From Acidobacteriota bacterium (GTDB lineage: Bacteria > Acidobacteriota > Terriglobia > UBA7540), in NCBI GenBank assembly GCA_021787735.1, contig JAJYLL010000011.1, positions 1 through 64,000 on the forward strand: 64,000 nucleotides of DNA, written 5' to 3'. The notes beneath the pieces were generated by a model that was given only the letters and a program-made list of their open reading frames with translations, did not search any database and was not told where the DNA came from. Positions 16,234 through 24,970 of this stretch are shown piece after piece; position 1 is the first letter of the stretch, and the number at the start of each line of letters is the position of its first letter. The position numbers were made by a program, and so were the translations under genes.

Positions 16234-17589
16234 ATGACCCAATATCGTTACACCTTGCCCGAACGAGAAATCCCCAAAACCTGGTACAACGTAATTCCCG
16301 ACCTGCCCGCTCCCTTGCCGCCGCCCCTGCATCCCGGCACCGGCGCCCCGGCCGGGCCGGAGGACCTGGCGCCCATTTTTCCCATGGCGCTGATCGAGCA
16401 GGAAGTTTCCTCCGCGCGCAACATCGCCATTCCGGAACCCGTACTTGATGTGCTTCGGATGTGGCGGCCCACGCCGCTCTACCGGGCACTCCGCCTGGAG
16501 CAGGCACTCGGCACGCCCGCCAAAATTTTCTATAAGTATGAAGGCGTTTCACCCGCCGGCAGCCACAAGCCGAACACCGCCGTCGCACAGGCGTATTACA
16601 ACAAGGCAGCGGGCATCAAGCGGCTTTGCACGGAAACCGGCGCCGGACAGTGGGGCAGCGCGCTCTCCTATGCGTGCAACGTTTTCGGTATCGAGTGCAT
16701 GGTTTACATGGTGAAGTGCAGTTACTACCAGAAGCCGCACCGCCGCACCATCATGCAGTGCTGGGGCGCCAACTGCATCCCGTCGCCCAGCGACAAGACG
16801 GCCGCCGGGCGCGAGATGCTGGCCGCTGATCCCGAATGTCCCGGCAGCCTGGGCATTGCCATCAGCGAGGCCGTCGAGGACGCCGCCAGCCGGCAGGACA
16901 CCAATTATTCCCTCGGCAGCGTGCTCAACCACGTCCTGCTCCACCAGACCGTCATCGGCCAGGAAGCCATTGACCAGCTCAAGCTGGCCGGCGCCTCCCC
17001 GGACATCGTGATAGGGTGTTGCGGCGGCGGCAGCAACTTTGGCGGGCTGGCCTTTCCGTTTGTCCCGCTGAAGGCCGCGGGAAAGGATATCCGCCTGATC
17101 GCCGTTGAACCCGCCGCCTGCCCCACCATGACCAAGGGCCTCTATGCCTATGACTTCGGCGACAAGAGCGGCATGACGCCCCTGCTGAAAATGGAGACCC
17201 TCGGGCACGACTTTATTCCTCCCGGCATCCACGCTGGCGGGCTCCGCTATCACGGCATGTCGCCGCTGGTCAGCCTGCTCCACCAGGAAGGCGTTGTGAA
17301 AGCGGTCAGCTATCCGCAATTGCAATGCTTCGAGGCCGCCCTCACCTTCGCGCGCGCGGAAGGACTCGTGGTGGCGCCGGAAACTTCGCACGCCGTCTGC
17401 TCAGCCATCGATGAGGCGCTGAAAGCGAAAGAGGAAGGCAAAGAGAGGACCATCCTCTTCAACCTCAGCGGCCACGGCTTCTTCGATATGGCCGCGTACG
17501 AAAAGTATTTTGCCGGCGAACTCACCGACTACGAGTATCCGGAAGAAAAAGTCCACGAAGCCCTGGCACACCTGCCCCAAGTGCCGTAG
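16234..17589 (+). CDS. trpB2: Tryptophan synthase beta chain-like protein (TrpB2)
   Basis: A 451-residue fold-type II PLP enzyme. The long N-terminus ([22 protein letters not shown]) distinguishes TrpB2 from TrpB1. The PLP lysine is K112 in [15 protein letters not shown], the catalytic region [12 protein letters not shown] follows, and the phosphate loop is [11 protein letters not shown]. TrpB2 forms tryptophan from indole and serine and usually works without TrpA. ATG 16234 is chosen over upstream 16165 because GAGGAAG lies just before it and it gives the standard start [10 protein letters not shown]. No other trp gene is nearby, which is common for trpB2. Confidence 0.93.
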   Translation: MTQYRYTLPEREIPKTWYNVIPDLPAPLPPPLHPGTGAPAGPEDLAPIFPMALIEQEVSSARNIAIPEPVLDVLRMWRPTPLYRALRLEQALGTPAKIFYKYEGVSPAGSHKPNTAVAQAYYNKAAGIKRLCTETGAGQWGSALSYACNVFGIECMVYMVKCSYYQKPHRRTIMQCWGANCIPSPSDKTAAGREMLAADPECPGSLGIAISEAVEDAASRQDTNYSLGSVLNHVLLHQTVIGQEAIDQLKLAGASPDIVIGCCGGGSNFGGLAFPFVPLKAAGKDIRLIAVEPAACPTMTKGLYAYDFGDKSGMTPLLKMETLGHDFIPPGIHAGGLRYHGMSPLVSLLHQEGVVKAVSYPQLQCFEAALTFARAEGLVVAPETSHAVCSAIDEALKAKEEGKERTILFNLSGHGFFDMAAYEKYFAGELTDYEYPEEKVHEALAHLPQVP

Positions 17590-17842
17590 CGCGGGTATTG
17601 CTGTTAGCTCTCAGCTTTCAGGGTGCTTGTTCGCGGGGATTTCCGCTTTGCGGCAGGAGTAATTTCTGAATTGTTCCGGCTGAGCGCCGCGGGCTCAGGA
17701 AGCCGCCGCAAAGCCGCAAAAACAAAAAGCAGCCGAGCCTCCGTGGTGCGAGACCCTGCTGCCTTTTGCCTTACCCGAGGTACGGTGCGGCCCGACGGCT
17801 CGAAATCAGACCATCAAGGCTCGTACCGCTGCGCGTCCGCTC
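17590..17842. other. Intergenic region between convergent genes
   Basis: About 250 bases between the stops of trpB2 and the YXWGXW gene. No gene or clear terminator hairpin with T-run is seen. Confidence 0.45.
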
Positions 17843-19027
17843 TTATCGTCGTCCTCCACGGCCGTTGCCGTGCCCGCCGCCGTGCACTTCCTGGCGCTGC
17901 GCATTGCCATGCCCCTCCTGTGCCGGGCGGCCTTGGTTGCTGCGCTGCATCTCCTGCGGGCGAGCCTGGAACTGGCCCCGCTGCTGGTACGTGTTGCGCG
18001 GGTTGCTCCTGTACATTGGCTGTTCATTCATGCGCTGCGGGGCCTGCCTATACATTGGCTGCTGGTTCATCCGCTGTGAGTTCTCCCTGTACATTGGCTG
18101 GTTCGTGCGCTGCACGGGAGCACGGTTTTCAAAGCGGGTGTTTGGCTGTTGTGAACGGTTGCCGGAAAACGACTGGAAGCCTCTCTGGTTGCCGCCCCGG
18201 GCTTGCTCGGGCCGCGCAAAAGTGCGGCCGCCCGTCCTTTCAACCGGTGCGCGGTTGTTACGCCCGAAGCTCCGGAACTCACCGGCCCTCGGCGTCGCCG
18301 CGAATTCCGGACGCCCATGGTTATACGACGCCCGTTGCACCGGGTTGGAGCGCGCAAACTGCTGCTGGCGGACCTGCTGATTGACTGGTCCGAAGCGCCG
18401 GCCTCTCTCCGCAGCCATCTGCCCACGTGTGGGGCGAATGTTCATTCCGCCCGGCCCGCCGTGGTAGCTGACGCGCTCGCCACGGAAGCGGTCGTTCACG
18501 TTGCGGTAGTAGACGTTTGTAATGTATGTGTTATGGACGTTGTTCATGGCGCGGTTGTAATAGAACCGGTCGTGGTCCCAGTACCCGCCGAAGTAACCGA
18601 AGCTGGTGTAGCCAAACCCGTAATTGATTCCTCCGTAGTAGCCAACCGAATATCCCCAGTAGCCCGGGCTCCAGCCGTAGCCGCCGTCCTCATAACCCCA
18701 GTAACCCGGCGTCCACATCGCTCCGATAAAGGGCGCAGGCACCCACGTGCCCGGCACCCAGTAGTAGCCGTAGGCAGGGTCCCAGGCCCAGTAGCCCGGC
18801 GTCCAGATGTAACCGGGGGCCGGGCAGGGCGGCTGTTCATAAACCGGCAATGCCGGCGGCCCGAAATTGACAAAGACGCCAACACTCACTCCGGCGTGCG
18901 ACCGCGTTGGCGCCGCAATCATCGCCAGTCCCAGCAATAACGTTCCAACCAGGCAGCCGACCATCGTCCGCCGGCCGATTCGCCATCTTTTTTCAGGTTG
19001 AGTCATCTTGAATTCGTTTTCTCTCAT
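17843..19027 (-). CDS. YXWGXW-repeat secreted protein
   Basis: A 394-residue exported protein. A signal-anchor or signal peptide (GCLVGTLLLGLAMIAAPTRSHAG) follows a charged start. Residues about 50-140 hold repeated aromatic units (GYIWTPGYWAWDPAYGYYWVPGTW, GYWGYEDGGYGW), the YXWGXW pattern known from many soil bacteria and of unknown function. The second half is arginine-, glutamine- and asparagine-rich and of low complexity, with a repeating QPMYR...QRMN unit near residues 300-345, and ends in a glycine-histidine-arginine tail. GGGGAGGTG is a strong ribosome site 6 bases before ATG 19027. The protein probably lies in the periplasm or at the outer surface. Confidence 0.8.
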   Translation of the reverse strand: MRENEFKMTQPEKRWRIGRRTMVGCLVGTLLLGLAMIAAPTRSHAGVSVGVFVNFGPPALPVYEQPPCPAPGYIWTPGYWAWDPAYGYYWVPGTWVPAPFIGAMWTPGYWGYEDGGYGWSPGYWGYSVGYYGGINYGFGYTSFGYFGGYWDHDRFYYNRAMNNVHNTYITNVYYRNVNDRFRGERVSYHGGPGGMNIRPTRGQMAAERGRRFGPVNQQVRQQQFARSNPVQRASYNHGRPEFAATPRAGEFRSFGRNNRAPVERTGGRTFARPEQARGGNQRGFQSFSGNRSQQPNTRFENRAPVQRTNQPMYRENSQRMNQQPMYRQAPQRMNEQPMYRSNPRNTYQQRGQFQARPQEMQRSNQGRPAQEGHGNAQRQEVHGGGHGNGRGGRR

Positions 19028-19663
19028 TATTGCACCTCCCCTTTCAGGCCCTTGCACACGTACTTACCCAACTTTATCCAAAGCAACCGGCTCTCCATCT
19101 TTGAGCTGATTTTCGTAAGCTACTGATTTGACAATTAATAAATTTCTCACTAGTGCCGAAGGCGGACCCTGGAACCCGGCAAATTCATCTGGTGCGGGTA
19201 AAACTTACCAGCCTGCAAGGCTATCAAAAACAATGGTTTGTTACGGAGTTATTGACCGCGCGGATAAATTCCGGGGCGGGTAACTCACTATGAAGCCGTT
19301 CCGGGAGTTCGTCACCGTAAACCCGCGGTCGGCGTGCACCGAAAGCGCAAGCTAATTTCCCCTGTCCGGCGCACCTTCATGCGGTCCAGTGCACTTGTCA
19401 CCGTCTCCTCCGCCTCACGCGTGGGTTAATTATCAGATCGCCCCAGCGGCACGCGATGGCTTTCCCCCGAACGCGTCGCCCGCAGTATAAACCGCCGCAC
19501 ACCAGGTTACAAGCCGCTTCCGATGAGCTTCCGATGAGCTTCCGATGAGCTGGCGCGTTCGCAAGGCCGACCGGGCGGAGAGTACGCTCGAATCGCAGTG
19601 TCTTCGAACTCGGGAAGCAATGAGTTGATGGCTTGGATAGGGTCCTGAGCGCCCCCGGCCCTT
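19028..19663. other. Long intergenic region
   Basis: About 640 bases without a convincing gene. The leftward frame at 19398-19697 is arginine-rich and overlaps the deaminase end, so I do not call it. The region contains a 3-copy 11-base tandem repeat (19516-19548) and AT-rich sequence near 19110-19150 that may hold the promoter of the YXWGXW gene. Confidence 0.5.
19516..19551. repeat. 11-bp tandem repeat, three copies
   Basis: GCTTCCGATGA is repeated three times without mismatch (19516, 19527, 19538) followed by a partial GCT. It lies in non-coding DNA upstream of the end of the deaminase gene; probably a slippage product. Confidence 0.85.
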
Positions 19664-20134
19664 TCAGTAGAGGATCTTGTCCGTTTTTCCCTGCCACGCC
19701 TTGAACGGCAGCAGAGCGTCGCCGTGCGGAAGCCGCTCGATAGGAATTCGTTGTCTTTCGTAAGGCAGCGTCATCTGTTCTCTGATGGATTTGTCATTGA
19801 AGCCCGCCTGGGCCACATCTTCTGTGAGCGCCGCGAAATAGACATGGCTCGGCCGCGCCCAGTGGATAGCTCCCAGGCACATCGGACACGGTTCGCTGGT
19901 GGAGTAAATTTCGCATCCGCTCAGCTCAAAGCGTCCCAGTTTCGAGCAGGCATTCCTGATCGCAATGATTTCGGCATGGGCCGTCGGATCGTTGCCCGAA
20001 GTGACGGCGTTCGTTCCTGCGGCGATAACCTCACCGTCGCGCACCACAAGAGCGGCAAACGGTCCGCCCCTGCCGCTTCCAACGTTTTTCACTGCCAGTT
20101 GGATGGCTCTTTGCATCAGCTGATTTTTGTCCAT
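19664..20134 (-). CDS. guaD: Guanine deaminase (GuaD-type nucleoside/base deaminase)
   Basis: A 156-residue cytidine-deaminase-fold enzyme. The zinc site is visible as TAHAEI (His and catalytic Glu) and EPCPMCLGAI (two Cys). GRGGPFAALVVRDGEVIAAGTN, VTSGNDPTAHAEIIAIRNAC and the C-terminal PFKAWQGKTDKILY follow the Bacillus subtilis GuaD sequence closely, rather than tRNA adenosine deaminase TadA. It would convert guanine to xanthine in purine salvage. ATG 20134 is preceded by GGTGGA; an in-frame TTG lies just before it. Confidence 0.9.
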   Translation of the reverse strand: MDKNQLMQRAIQLAVKNVGSGRGGPFAALVVRDGEVIAAGTNAVTSGNDPTAHAEIIAIRNACSKLGRFELSGCEIYSTSEPCPMCLGAIHWARPSHVYFAALTEDVAQAGFNDKSIREQMTLPYERQRIPIERLPHGDALLPFKAWQGKTDKILY

Positions 20135-20322
20135 CAATCCACCAGACGTTGCGAGGATTCGGCTTCTCCGAAAGCTCGATCAACTGCACCAGCAAGCCAA
20201 TATAACCCCAGCGTTAACGGATGAATCAACCGTTTAGTGCGCCGAATTACTTTTCCGCGAGTCGCGGTCCGTCCCGTGGGGTTTCACGTAGCGCGGTCCT
20301 TACGTCCCACGGCTCTCATTCT

Positions 20323-20411
20323 TGTAGCGTGGACATCCGGTCTTGTAATTCCGCGGCTCCTCCTTTAGGAAATCAACCTAACAACCGCAGGCCACAAGGG
20401 CCTGTGCTACG
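20323..20411. repeat. Dispersed non-coding repeat, copy 1
   Basis: The segment begins with GTAGCG, ends with AACCGCAGGCCACAAGGGCC then TGTGCTAC, and shares its 3' block with the segment at 24601-24685. A further related piece (CCGCAGGCCGCAAGGGC) is at about 24310. It is probably a genome-wide short repeat family; no coding sense is seen. Confidence 0.5.
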
Positions 20412-20414
20412 ACA

Positions 20415-20885
20415 TCAAAACGGCTGCCAGTTGGCGCTTGATATGTACACGTTGGCCCCGCGGCCGGTGCTGCGGTTTTTGAGCGACAGGCAATAGAGCT
20501 GGCCGTGGCTGAAGCTCGCTTCGAGGGTGTGCTGTGTGCCGATCCAGGTCAAATGCAAGCCGCCGGCAAAATCGGTGGTGCTGGTATCAGGCGCCCCGAG
20601 CGCGTGCTGCACCTCATCAACCGACGGCGTGCCGCGCAGGCTTTGCGGATGCGTCTCACCCACGCCTGGCGCCTCCACGGTGCGGCTGGAATCTTCCGCC
20701 ACCATCTCGTCAAAGAAATCCTTGATGCGGCTTTCACGGCTGGCGATTTGCGCTGCCGCCCGCGCCTTCTCCATGCGCGGCAAGTAAACTTTGACGTAGG
20801 CAAACAGCCCCGCAGCCACAATCAGAATGACCACCTGAATCACAATCACGCGTGTCGAGATTTTGCCGGAATCGGAATGTTCCAC
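20415..20885 (-). CDS. Hypothetical single-pass membrane protein
   Basis: A 156-residue protein I do not recognise. One transmembrane helix (VIVIQVVILIVAAGLFAYVKVYL, about residues 13-35) follows a short cytoplasmic start; a charged helical segment (RMEKARAAAQIASRESRIKDFFDEMV) comes next, and the C-terminal part contains TPSVDEVQHALGAPDTSTTDFAGGLHLTWIG, which resembles the start of small SmpA/BamE-like beta domains that compare gene-coded strength of a lipoprotein fold. That resemblance is tentative. The start is GTG 20885, supported by GGAGGAGAGG upstream. Confidence 0.6.
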   Translation of the reverse strand: MEHSDSGKISTRVIVIQVVILIVAAGLFAYVKVYLPRMEKARAAAQIASRESRIKDFFDEMVAEDSSRTVEAPGVGETHPQSLRGTPSVDEVQHALGAPDTSTTDFAGGLHLTWIGTQHTLEASFSHGQLYCLSLKNRSTGRGANVYISSANWQPF

Positions 20886-21266
20886 CGAGTTGCCTCTCCT
20901 CCTATTCGCACGGGGGTTTTGTAAAGACGTTCCGATGGAGCGTCCCATGTTTGCCGAATCAGTTACAACAAGAGGATTCCCCTCCAGGCCCGGAGGTCCG
21001 ATAGATTTTAGCCCACGACGTGAGCCGTGGGACGGCAGCGCACGTCAGAATCTCCAGCGCCTCTGAGGGGCGAAAGGAATAAGCCATGAATTTCGTACGC
21101 CCTCGGCGCAGCCCCACTGAACGAGTTTCTTTCGCCCCTCCGGGAAATCGTTAAGCTATGCTTGCAACTGAATCCCATGGCACAGGCCATAGGCTAAGTT
21201 CTTCCGCCCCCCTTCGGGGGCTGACCATCGCCTTCCATAAGGCTGCGGGGCTTACCCGCAGGCGCG
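20886..21266. other. Intergenic region with repeat-like hairpins
   Basis: About 380 bases without a gene. It holds a REP-like element described separately (21011-21150). Confidence 0.5.
21011..21150. repeat. REP-like palindromic element
   Basis: CCCACG (21012-21017) and CGTGGG (21026-21031) form one hairpin; about 40-100 bases on, GAGGGGCGAAAGG and CTTTCGCCCCTC form opposite arms of a longer stem. The opening words GCCCACGACGTGAGCCGTGGG recall a dispersed repeat family I associate with Acidobacteriota genomes. It appears truncated at one end, since no second CCCACGGC...CCGTGGG hairpin closes it. Confidence 0.5.
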
Positions 21267-21836
21267 CTACGCGAACCTCGTCAGCCCCAGGCCCTTGCCG
21301 ACGCTCAGGGTGACGGACTCGACGCCGGGGCGTTTTCTTACGTGCGCGACGTAGTCCTTCAAATCGTGCGACAGGATGTTGTCTGCAACCACAATCCCGC
21401 CGCGCGCCACCTTGAGCATATCAAAGAAGCGGATGTAGTCTTCCTTCTCGCAGTCAATCAGCGCGAAATCCATTTCGCCCAGGTCCGGCAGCAGCAACGC
21501 GGCGTCTCCACATCGGTAATCAACGAAGGGCTCGAGGCCCAGACCGCCCAGCGTCTGGCGCGATTCACTTTGCCGCGCGGGATCGATCTCCATCGAAATC
21601 AGCCTGCCGCTGGTTTCTCGCGCCGCGGCCGCCAGCGCAATGGTCGAAATTCCGGTTGACCCGCCAATCTCAACCATCCTTTTTGCCCCCACGCCCTCCA
21701 CCAGCGCGCAGATGAATTCCGCGCTTGCCGGCTCCAGGTTGCGGTGCCGCTCCGACTGCGGCAGCCCCTTCGCATCCTGCTCCAGCTTTCGCTGCCACAG
21801 CATCTCAATCACCGCCCGCTCAGCCTCTCGTAACAT
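21267..21836 (-). CDS. O-methyltransferase family protein
   Basis: A 189-residue class I SAM methyltransferase. The SAM loop is RMVEIGGSTGISTIALAAA, with the acidic residue in LISMEIDP, and the later motifs MDFALIDCEKEDYIRFFDML and GGIVVADNILSH. This is the layout of caffeoyl-CoA/catechol O-methyltransferase-like enzymes that use a metal site (D...DN). The acceptor is unknown. It stands alone between repeat-rich DNA and the decayed restriction-modification island. Confidence 0.8.
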   Translation of the reverse strand: MLREAERAVIEMLWQRKLEQDAKGLPQSERHRNLEPASAEFICALVEGVGAKRMVEIGGSTGISTIALAAAARETSGRLISMEIDPARQSESRQTLGGLGLEPFVDYRCGDAALLLPDLGEMDFALIDCEKEDYIRFFDMLKVARGGIVVADNILSHDLKDYVAHVRKRPGVESVTLSVGKGLGLTRFA

Positions 21837-21939
21837 CTACCCTCCGGAAAGATTCATTGTTTTGTGGGGGTGGCCCGAGCAAATAGTTCGAGCCCCGGCG
21901 AGACCGACGCCCAAGGCGATCGTAGCCATCTATGCGTTC

Positions 21940-22290
21940 TCAGTCAGAAGTTCGCTGCCTGTAACGGTGGAGGTCGTCCTCAGTCACATCTTCGGGCGGA
22001 ACCAGCTTGTAGTGCCTCTCAGAAGCGATGCCGACGCTTTCGTCTGCCCTCTCGAACTCGAACAGAGCTATGACGTCATCGCTCATGAATTGAGCACCGA
22101 TCGGGCGAGTTATCAGAGATGGGAACTTTTCCGTACACATGGCAATATCCTGTTCGACCTGGACAACGTTCAGGTTGTCCTTTCCGCCTTTCGCCTGTAC
22201 AGGAAACACATACTGCACCCCCCTCTTGTCGACGCCGACGTAGATTTCATCGGTTTCGACTTGTCCCATGCCGGACACGGTTCTGCTAGG
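21940..22290 (-). pseudogene. C-terminal fragment of a PD-(D/E)xK-like nuclease
   Basis: The frame encodes SRTVSGMGQVETDEIYVGVD, then FPVQAKGGKD, then FMSDDVIALFEFE and RHYKLVPPEDVTEDDL. The acidic residues (D7/E8 when counted from the ATG at 22269) followed about 17 residues later by Q25-A-K27 match the Mrr-like D...QxK nuclease active site. The sequence resembles the C-terminal half of large restriction-type nucleases from memory. Nothing recognisable precedes residue SRTV in the frame, so the N-terminal part is missing. It lies just downstream of the other nuclease gene and looks like a leftover of a second restriction enzyme. Confidence 0.5.
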
Positions 22291-22309
22291 CAGTGCACAG
22301 GATTCCGAG

Positions 22310-23323
22310 TTAGAAATCGGAAGGGTTAACGAGGTGCTCGGGAGCCTCGAACTTTTCACCACGGAGCAGACCTGTAACACGAGTTCCCTCTCCTAACTCA
22401 AGTTTTTCCAAGTGGCCTAGCCTCTCCTCGATGTCCTCAAATGCAATGTACCGGCACCTTCTCATGAGGGGCTGGAATGTGAGCCGCAGAAGCTGAGAGT
22501 GAACCCTGTGCCGCCTGGCCTTGGCAGAAGCTAGGTACAGTTCTATTTGGTTGTTCGGTTGTGCCAAAACCAAGTCATTTAGTCTGAGCAAACCGCTGTA
22601 TATCGAAGTTGTGGATTCGATCTCGAAGGCTTTCAAGATCACATTCTTTGTGAGCCACAGAACATCTATGTTATGGACAATTCTGCGCGTAGTTTCCTCG
22701 AAACCAAAATTGGGAAGCCTAGCGACGGTTCGAGCTGAAAAAGGCTCTCCCCTATACGACAAATTTCGGTCGTTTACCGGAACCCAGACAGCGCAGCCTT
22801 CTGCCCTGCCGAGCGTTATTAGAGCGGATTGAACCCGTAGGTGGACACGGTCCGACCGCGTCGTTTCTTCCTTGTCTGAGGCACTTTCGTCCCGCACTAC
22901 TTTCGCGACAGGGAAAGCGTTCAAGTACTTGGTGACATCGAGCTTCGGGTGTTTAGTCGTTTGCATTAGGTACATGTCGTTCTCGTAGAAAACGTCCACT
23001 CTTCGGCTAGCGACTCCAGCAAGCATCTCTACAACCAGAGGCCTTGGAAGTACTAATACACTGCCTGCGGAGCCACAGATTAGGAGCACATATTCGCCGA
23101 GCTTTGCTGGCCCGAATCTGGCATGTGGGTCCAATACGGAAGCCGGGAGTCCAAAGAAGTACTTGTGCCCGCCTAGCAGCTTCGAGTAGTTCAGCGAGCA
23201 AGTGACATTGGATCCGAATGTTACTATCCGCGCTCTCTGCTCACGATGGGGCTTCCCAAAGCGCCTAGCGAGGTTTGCGGCTACGTCTTCGAGGATCAGG
23301 TCTGCGTTTGTCGAGGGTGCCAT
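22310..23323 (-). CDS. Putative restriction endonuclease (PD-(D/E)xK-like)
   Basis: A 337-residue protein. The segment NIDVLWLTKNVILKAFEIE, then STTSIYSGLLRLNDL and RRCRYIAFEDIEERL, has the beta-strand spacing of a PD-(D/E)xK core with D220 and E234/E236 as candidate acidic residues; similar words occur in uncharacterised nucleases next to DNA methyltransferases. The N-terminal 200 residues are not recognised. ATG 23323 overlaps the TGA of the small gene upstream by one base, so the two are translationally coupled. It is encoded with a truncated methyltransferase in AT-richer DNA than its neighbours, suggesting a transferred restriction-modification locus. Confidence 0.5.
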   Translation of the reverse strand: MAPSTNADLILEDVAANLARRFGKPHREQRARIVTFGSNVTCSLNYSKLLGGHKYFFGLPASVLDPHARFGPAKLGEYVLLICGSAGSVLVLPRPLVVEMLAGVASRRVDVFYENDMYLMQTTKHPKLDVTKYLNAFPVAKVVRDESASDKEETTRSDRVHLRVQSALITLGRAEGCAVWVPVNDRNLSYRGEPFSARTVARLPNFGFEETTRRIVHNIDVLWLTKNVILKAFEIESTTSIYSGLLRLNDLVLAQPNNQIELYLASAKARRHRVHSQLLRLTFQPLMRRCRYIAFEDIEERLGHLEKLELGEGTRVTGLLRGEKFEAPEHLVNPSDF

Positions 23324-23559
23324 CAATTCTCCACGTCCATGTCAGTTTCACTTATGTTTTCAGGAGTTATGTAGACGTTCACATATATGAACGAACCGCC
23401 GCGAGCGTGCAGCGCTACCTCCCCGCACGATCCGACAAGGTTTCCCAGCGCGTGCCTCACGCTGAGCAAGGCTTCGCGCTTTGTTCGGGCTCGGACGCTG
23501 CCAGCCAAGCCCACCGCTCCATGAGTGGAGTCACCACAGCTAAAGTGATATGTTTTCAC
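23323..23559 (-). CDS. Small conserved hypothetical protein in the R-M island
   Basis: A 78-residue protein starting at GTG 23559 with AAGGAG ten bases upstream. It reads VKTYHFSCGDSTHGAVGLAG, VRARTKREALLSVRHAL and ends with FIYVNVYITPENISE. The strand-helix-strand pattern and the closing INVY-like words resemble small uncharacterised proteins I have seen in many bacteria; no function is known. Its start overlaps the truncated methyltransferase by 20 bases and its stop overlaps the nuclease start, so all three are one transcript. Confidence 0.6.
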   Translation of the reverse strand: MKTYHFSCGDSTHGAVGLAGSVRARTKREALLSVRHALGNLVGSCGEVALHARGGSFIYVNVYITPENISETDMDVEN

Positions 23560-24226
23560 GACGGTTTCTGCTCCTTTTGTTGCCTTTGGACCCTGCTTTG
23601 GGACCGAATTCAATGTTGCTGATTCCCGACAGCACTGCCCTCGCCAAGGCAAGCTTTTCATGTCTGGGGGACTGCTCGTCTTCCTGCCCAATTACCACGT
23701 CGAGAAGTGTACAAGTCTTGTGAAAAGGGAGCGGGCTCATCGAATTTGGAAGTATCGGGTCCGAAATTTCCTCTGGTATGGTTCGAGATTGGGGACACTT
23801 CATGCGGCAGTTTTGAAACAGCGGAGGGACAGGTTCATCGTCAAGCCCCTCATCTCGCAGCCTCGATAGAGCTCCCTCGGCAATATTGCGTGCATGCGCA
23901 AGAAGGGCCGGCCCGTCACCGGACCAGTCCGCTTTCACTCGGCTGGCGAAATGGGCCATCGGGTTCGGTTCGATCCCGACACTTTCAATGCCGAGCTTTT
24001 TGCACTCGACCAAAGTGGTACCTGTGCCGCAGAAGGGATCCAACACGACCTGCCCCGGTTCGATTCCGAACCGATCGATGTAATCACGTACCAGATGTGG
24101 CGGAAAAGAGAGGACAAAGCGGTACCAGTCATGTGCAGAACGATCTTCCGGCCGGAGCTTGTTGTCCTCCTTGGTGACCTTGTGCTGCGGGGAGCAGTTA
24201 CGGATTGGGCTTGCAATTGATGGCAT
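23540..24226 (-). pseudogene. DNA methyltransferase, truncated after motif I
   Basis: A 228-residue frame. The start HDWYRFVLSFPPHLVRDYI and SAM motif I LDPFCGTGTTLVECKKLG (residues 62-79) belong to the N6-adenine/N4-cytosine DNA methyltransferases that carry motif I first. The sequence follows the family to LALARAVLSGISNIEFGP and then changes abruptly to a basic tail (KGNKRSRNRRENISL). No DPPY/SPPY/NPPY catalytic motif IV occurs anywhere, and neighbouring frames do not resume it. It is therefore probably inactive. It heads the cluster with the small protein and the nuclease. Confidence 0.72.
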
Positions 24227-24342
24227 TGGTGATTGTTATCATAAGCTAGAGAAGAGGGCAATAGGTGGCATTTCTGCGCGCGTTCTACACCCTCCTCTGC
24301 CTGCCACTCCCCGCAGGCCGCAAGGGCTGGCGCAAGACGCTG

Positions 24343-24573
24343 CTAGCGAGCTTTTTCCGATGTCCGGCCGGCGATCCAATTCAGGATGCCGAGCGCTGGG
24401 ACCCAATAAGGGAAGATTCCGTATAGAGTGTCGCTCACGGAATGGGAATGGCGATCAATTGCCAGGAAAGTATTCGCGCAGAAAAGGAGCGTCAGAACAA
24501 CGGCCAGCCATCCGGCCGCCGAAACCGGCGCGTAAATCCATCTCCAGGGCTTGAACCAGATACGATTCTTCAT
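24343..24573 (-). CDS. Small two-helix membrane protein
   Basis: A 76-residue protein starting MKNRIWFKPWRWIYAPVS, with two hydrophobic helices (GWLAVVLTLLFCANTFLAI; GIFPYWVPALGILNWIAG) joined by the polar link DRHSHSVSDTLY. The pattern is that of a conserved small hypothetical family of unknown function. The start is ATG 24573 with GGAGG seven bases before it; the frame is open upstream but non-coding. It probably sits in the inner membrane. Confidence 0.65.
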   Translation of the reverse strand: MKNRIWFKPWRWIYAPVSAAGWLAVVLTLLFCANTFLAIDRHSHSVSDTLYGIFPYWVPALGILNWIAGRTSEKAR

Positions 24574-24970
24574 GGTCGCATCCTCCGCGTGTTCCGGTTT
24601 TGTAGCGCGCGCCTTTACAGCCTGCGGCTCTTCCCTTGGAACAACGGTTAAAAACCGCAGGCCACAAGGGACCGGCGTTACACGCACCGCCTCTGTGTTC
24701 TCTGTGCCTCACAAGCTTTCACACACAGTGCACAGAGAGTCTGCGTGTCCTCCGCCTTCCATCTTTTCGGGCCACAGAGAGCACGGAGGGAAATTTGTTA
24801 GAGCAACAGACCGGCAGTGGGGCCACCGCGAATTGGCTGCGCTGAGGCCCGGTCCGCCTCAGACGCCACCCTCACCCGGGGCCGCGCGCGCGTCCACCCT
24901 CTCCCCGTGGTAGACGGTTAGATTTTCCTGGCGGCAAGGGCTGGTCCGGCATGGCTGGAGCCACGCCATC
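24574..24970. other. Intergenic region with repeat copy 2
   Basis: About 400 bases without a gene. It contains the dispersed repeat copy at 24601-24685 and, at about 24690-24790, a run with words such as CTCTGTGTTCTCTGTG and GGGCCACAGAGAGCACGGAGG that pair with each other, resembling a decayed inverted-repeat element. Confidence 0.45.
24601..24685. repeat. Dispersed non-coding repeat, copy 2
   Basis: TGTAGCGC at the left, AACCGCAGGCCACAAGGG near 24653-24670 and GTTACAC at the right repeat the design of the element at 20323-20411. Confidence 0.5.

Noticed and set aside
19398-19697. 99-residue leftward frame in the long intergenic region
   Set aside because: Arginine-rich, overlaps the deaminase end, no domain, no ribosome site.
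20281-20300. GTTTCACGTAG as a third parS site
   Set aside because: Only one half of the palindrome is present; the right arm GTGAAAC is missing.
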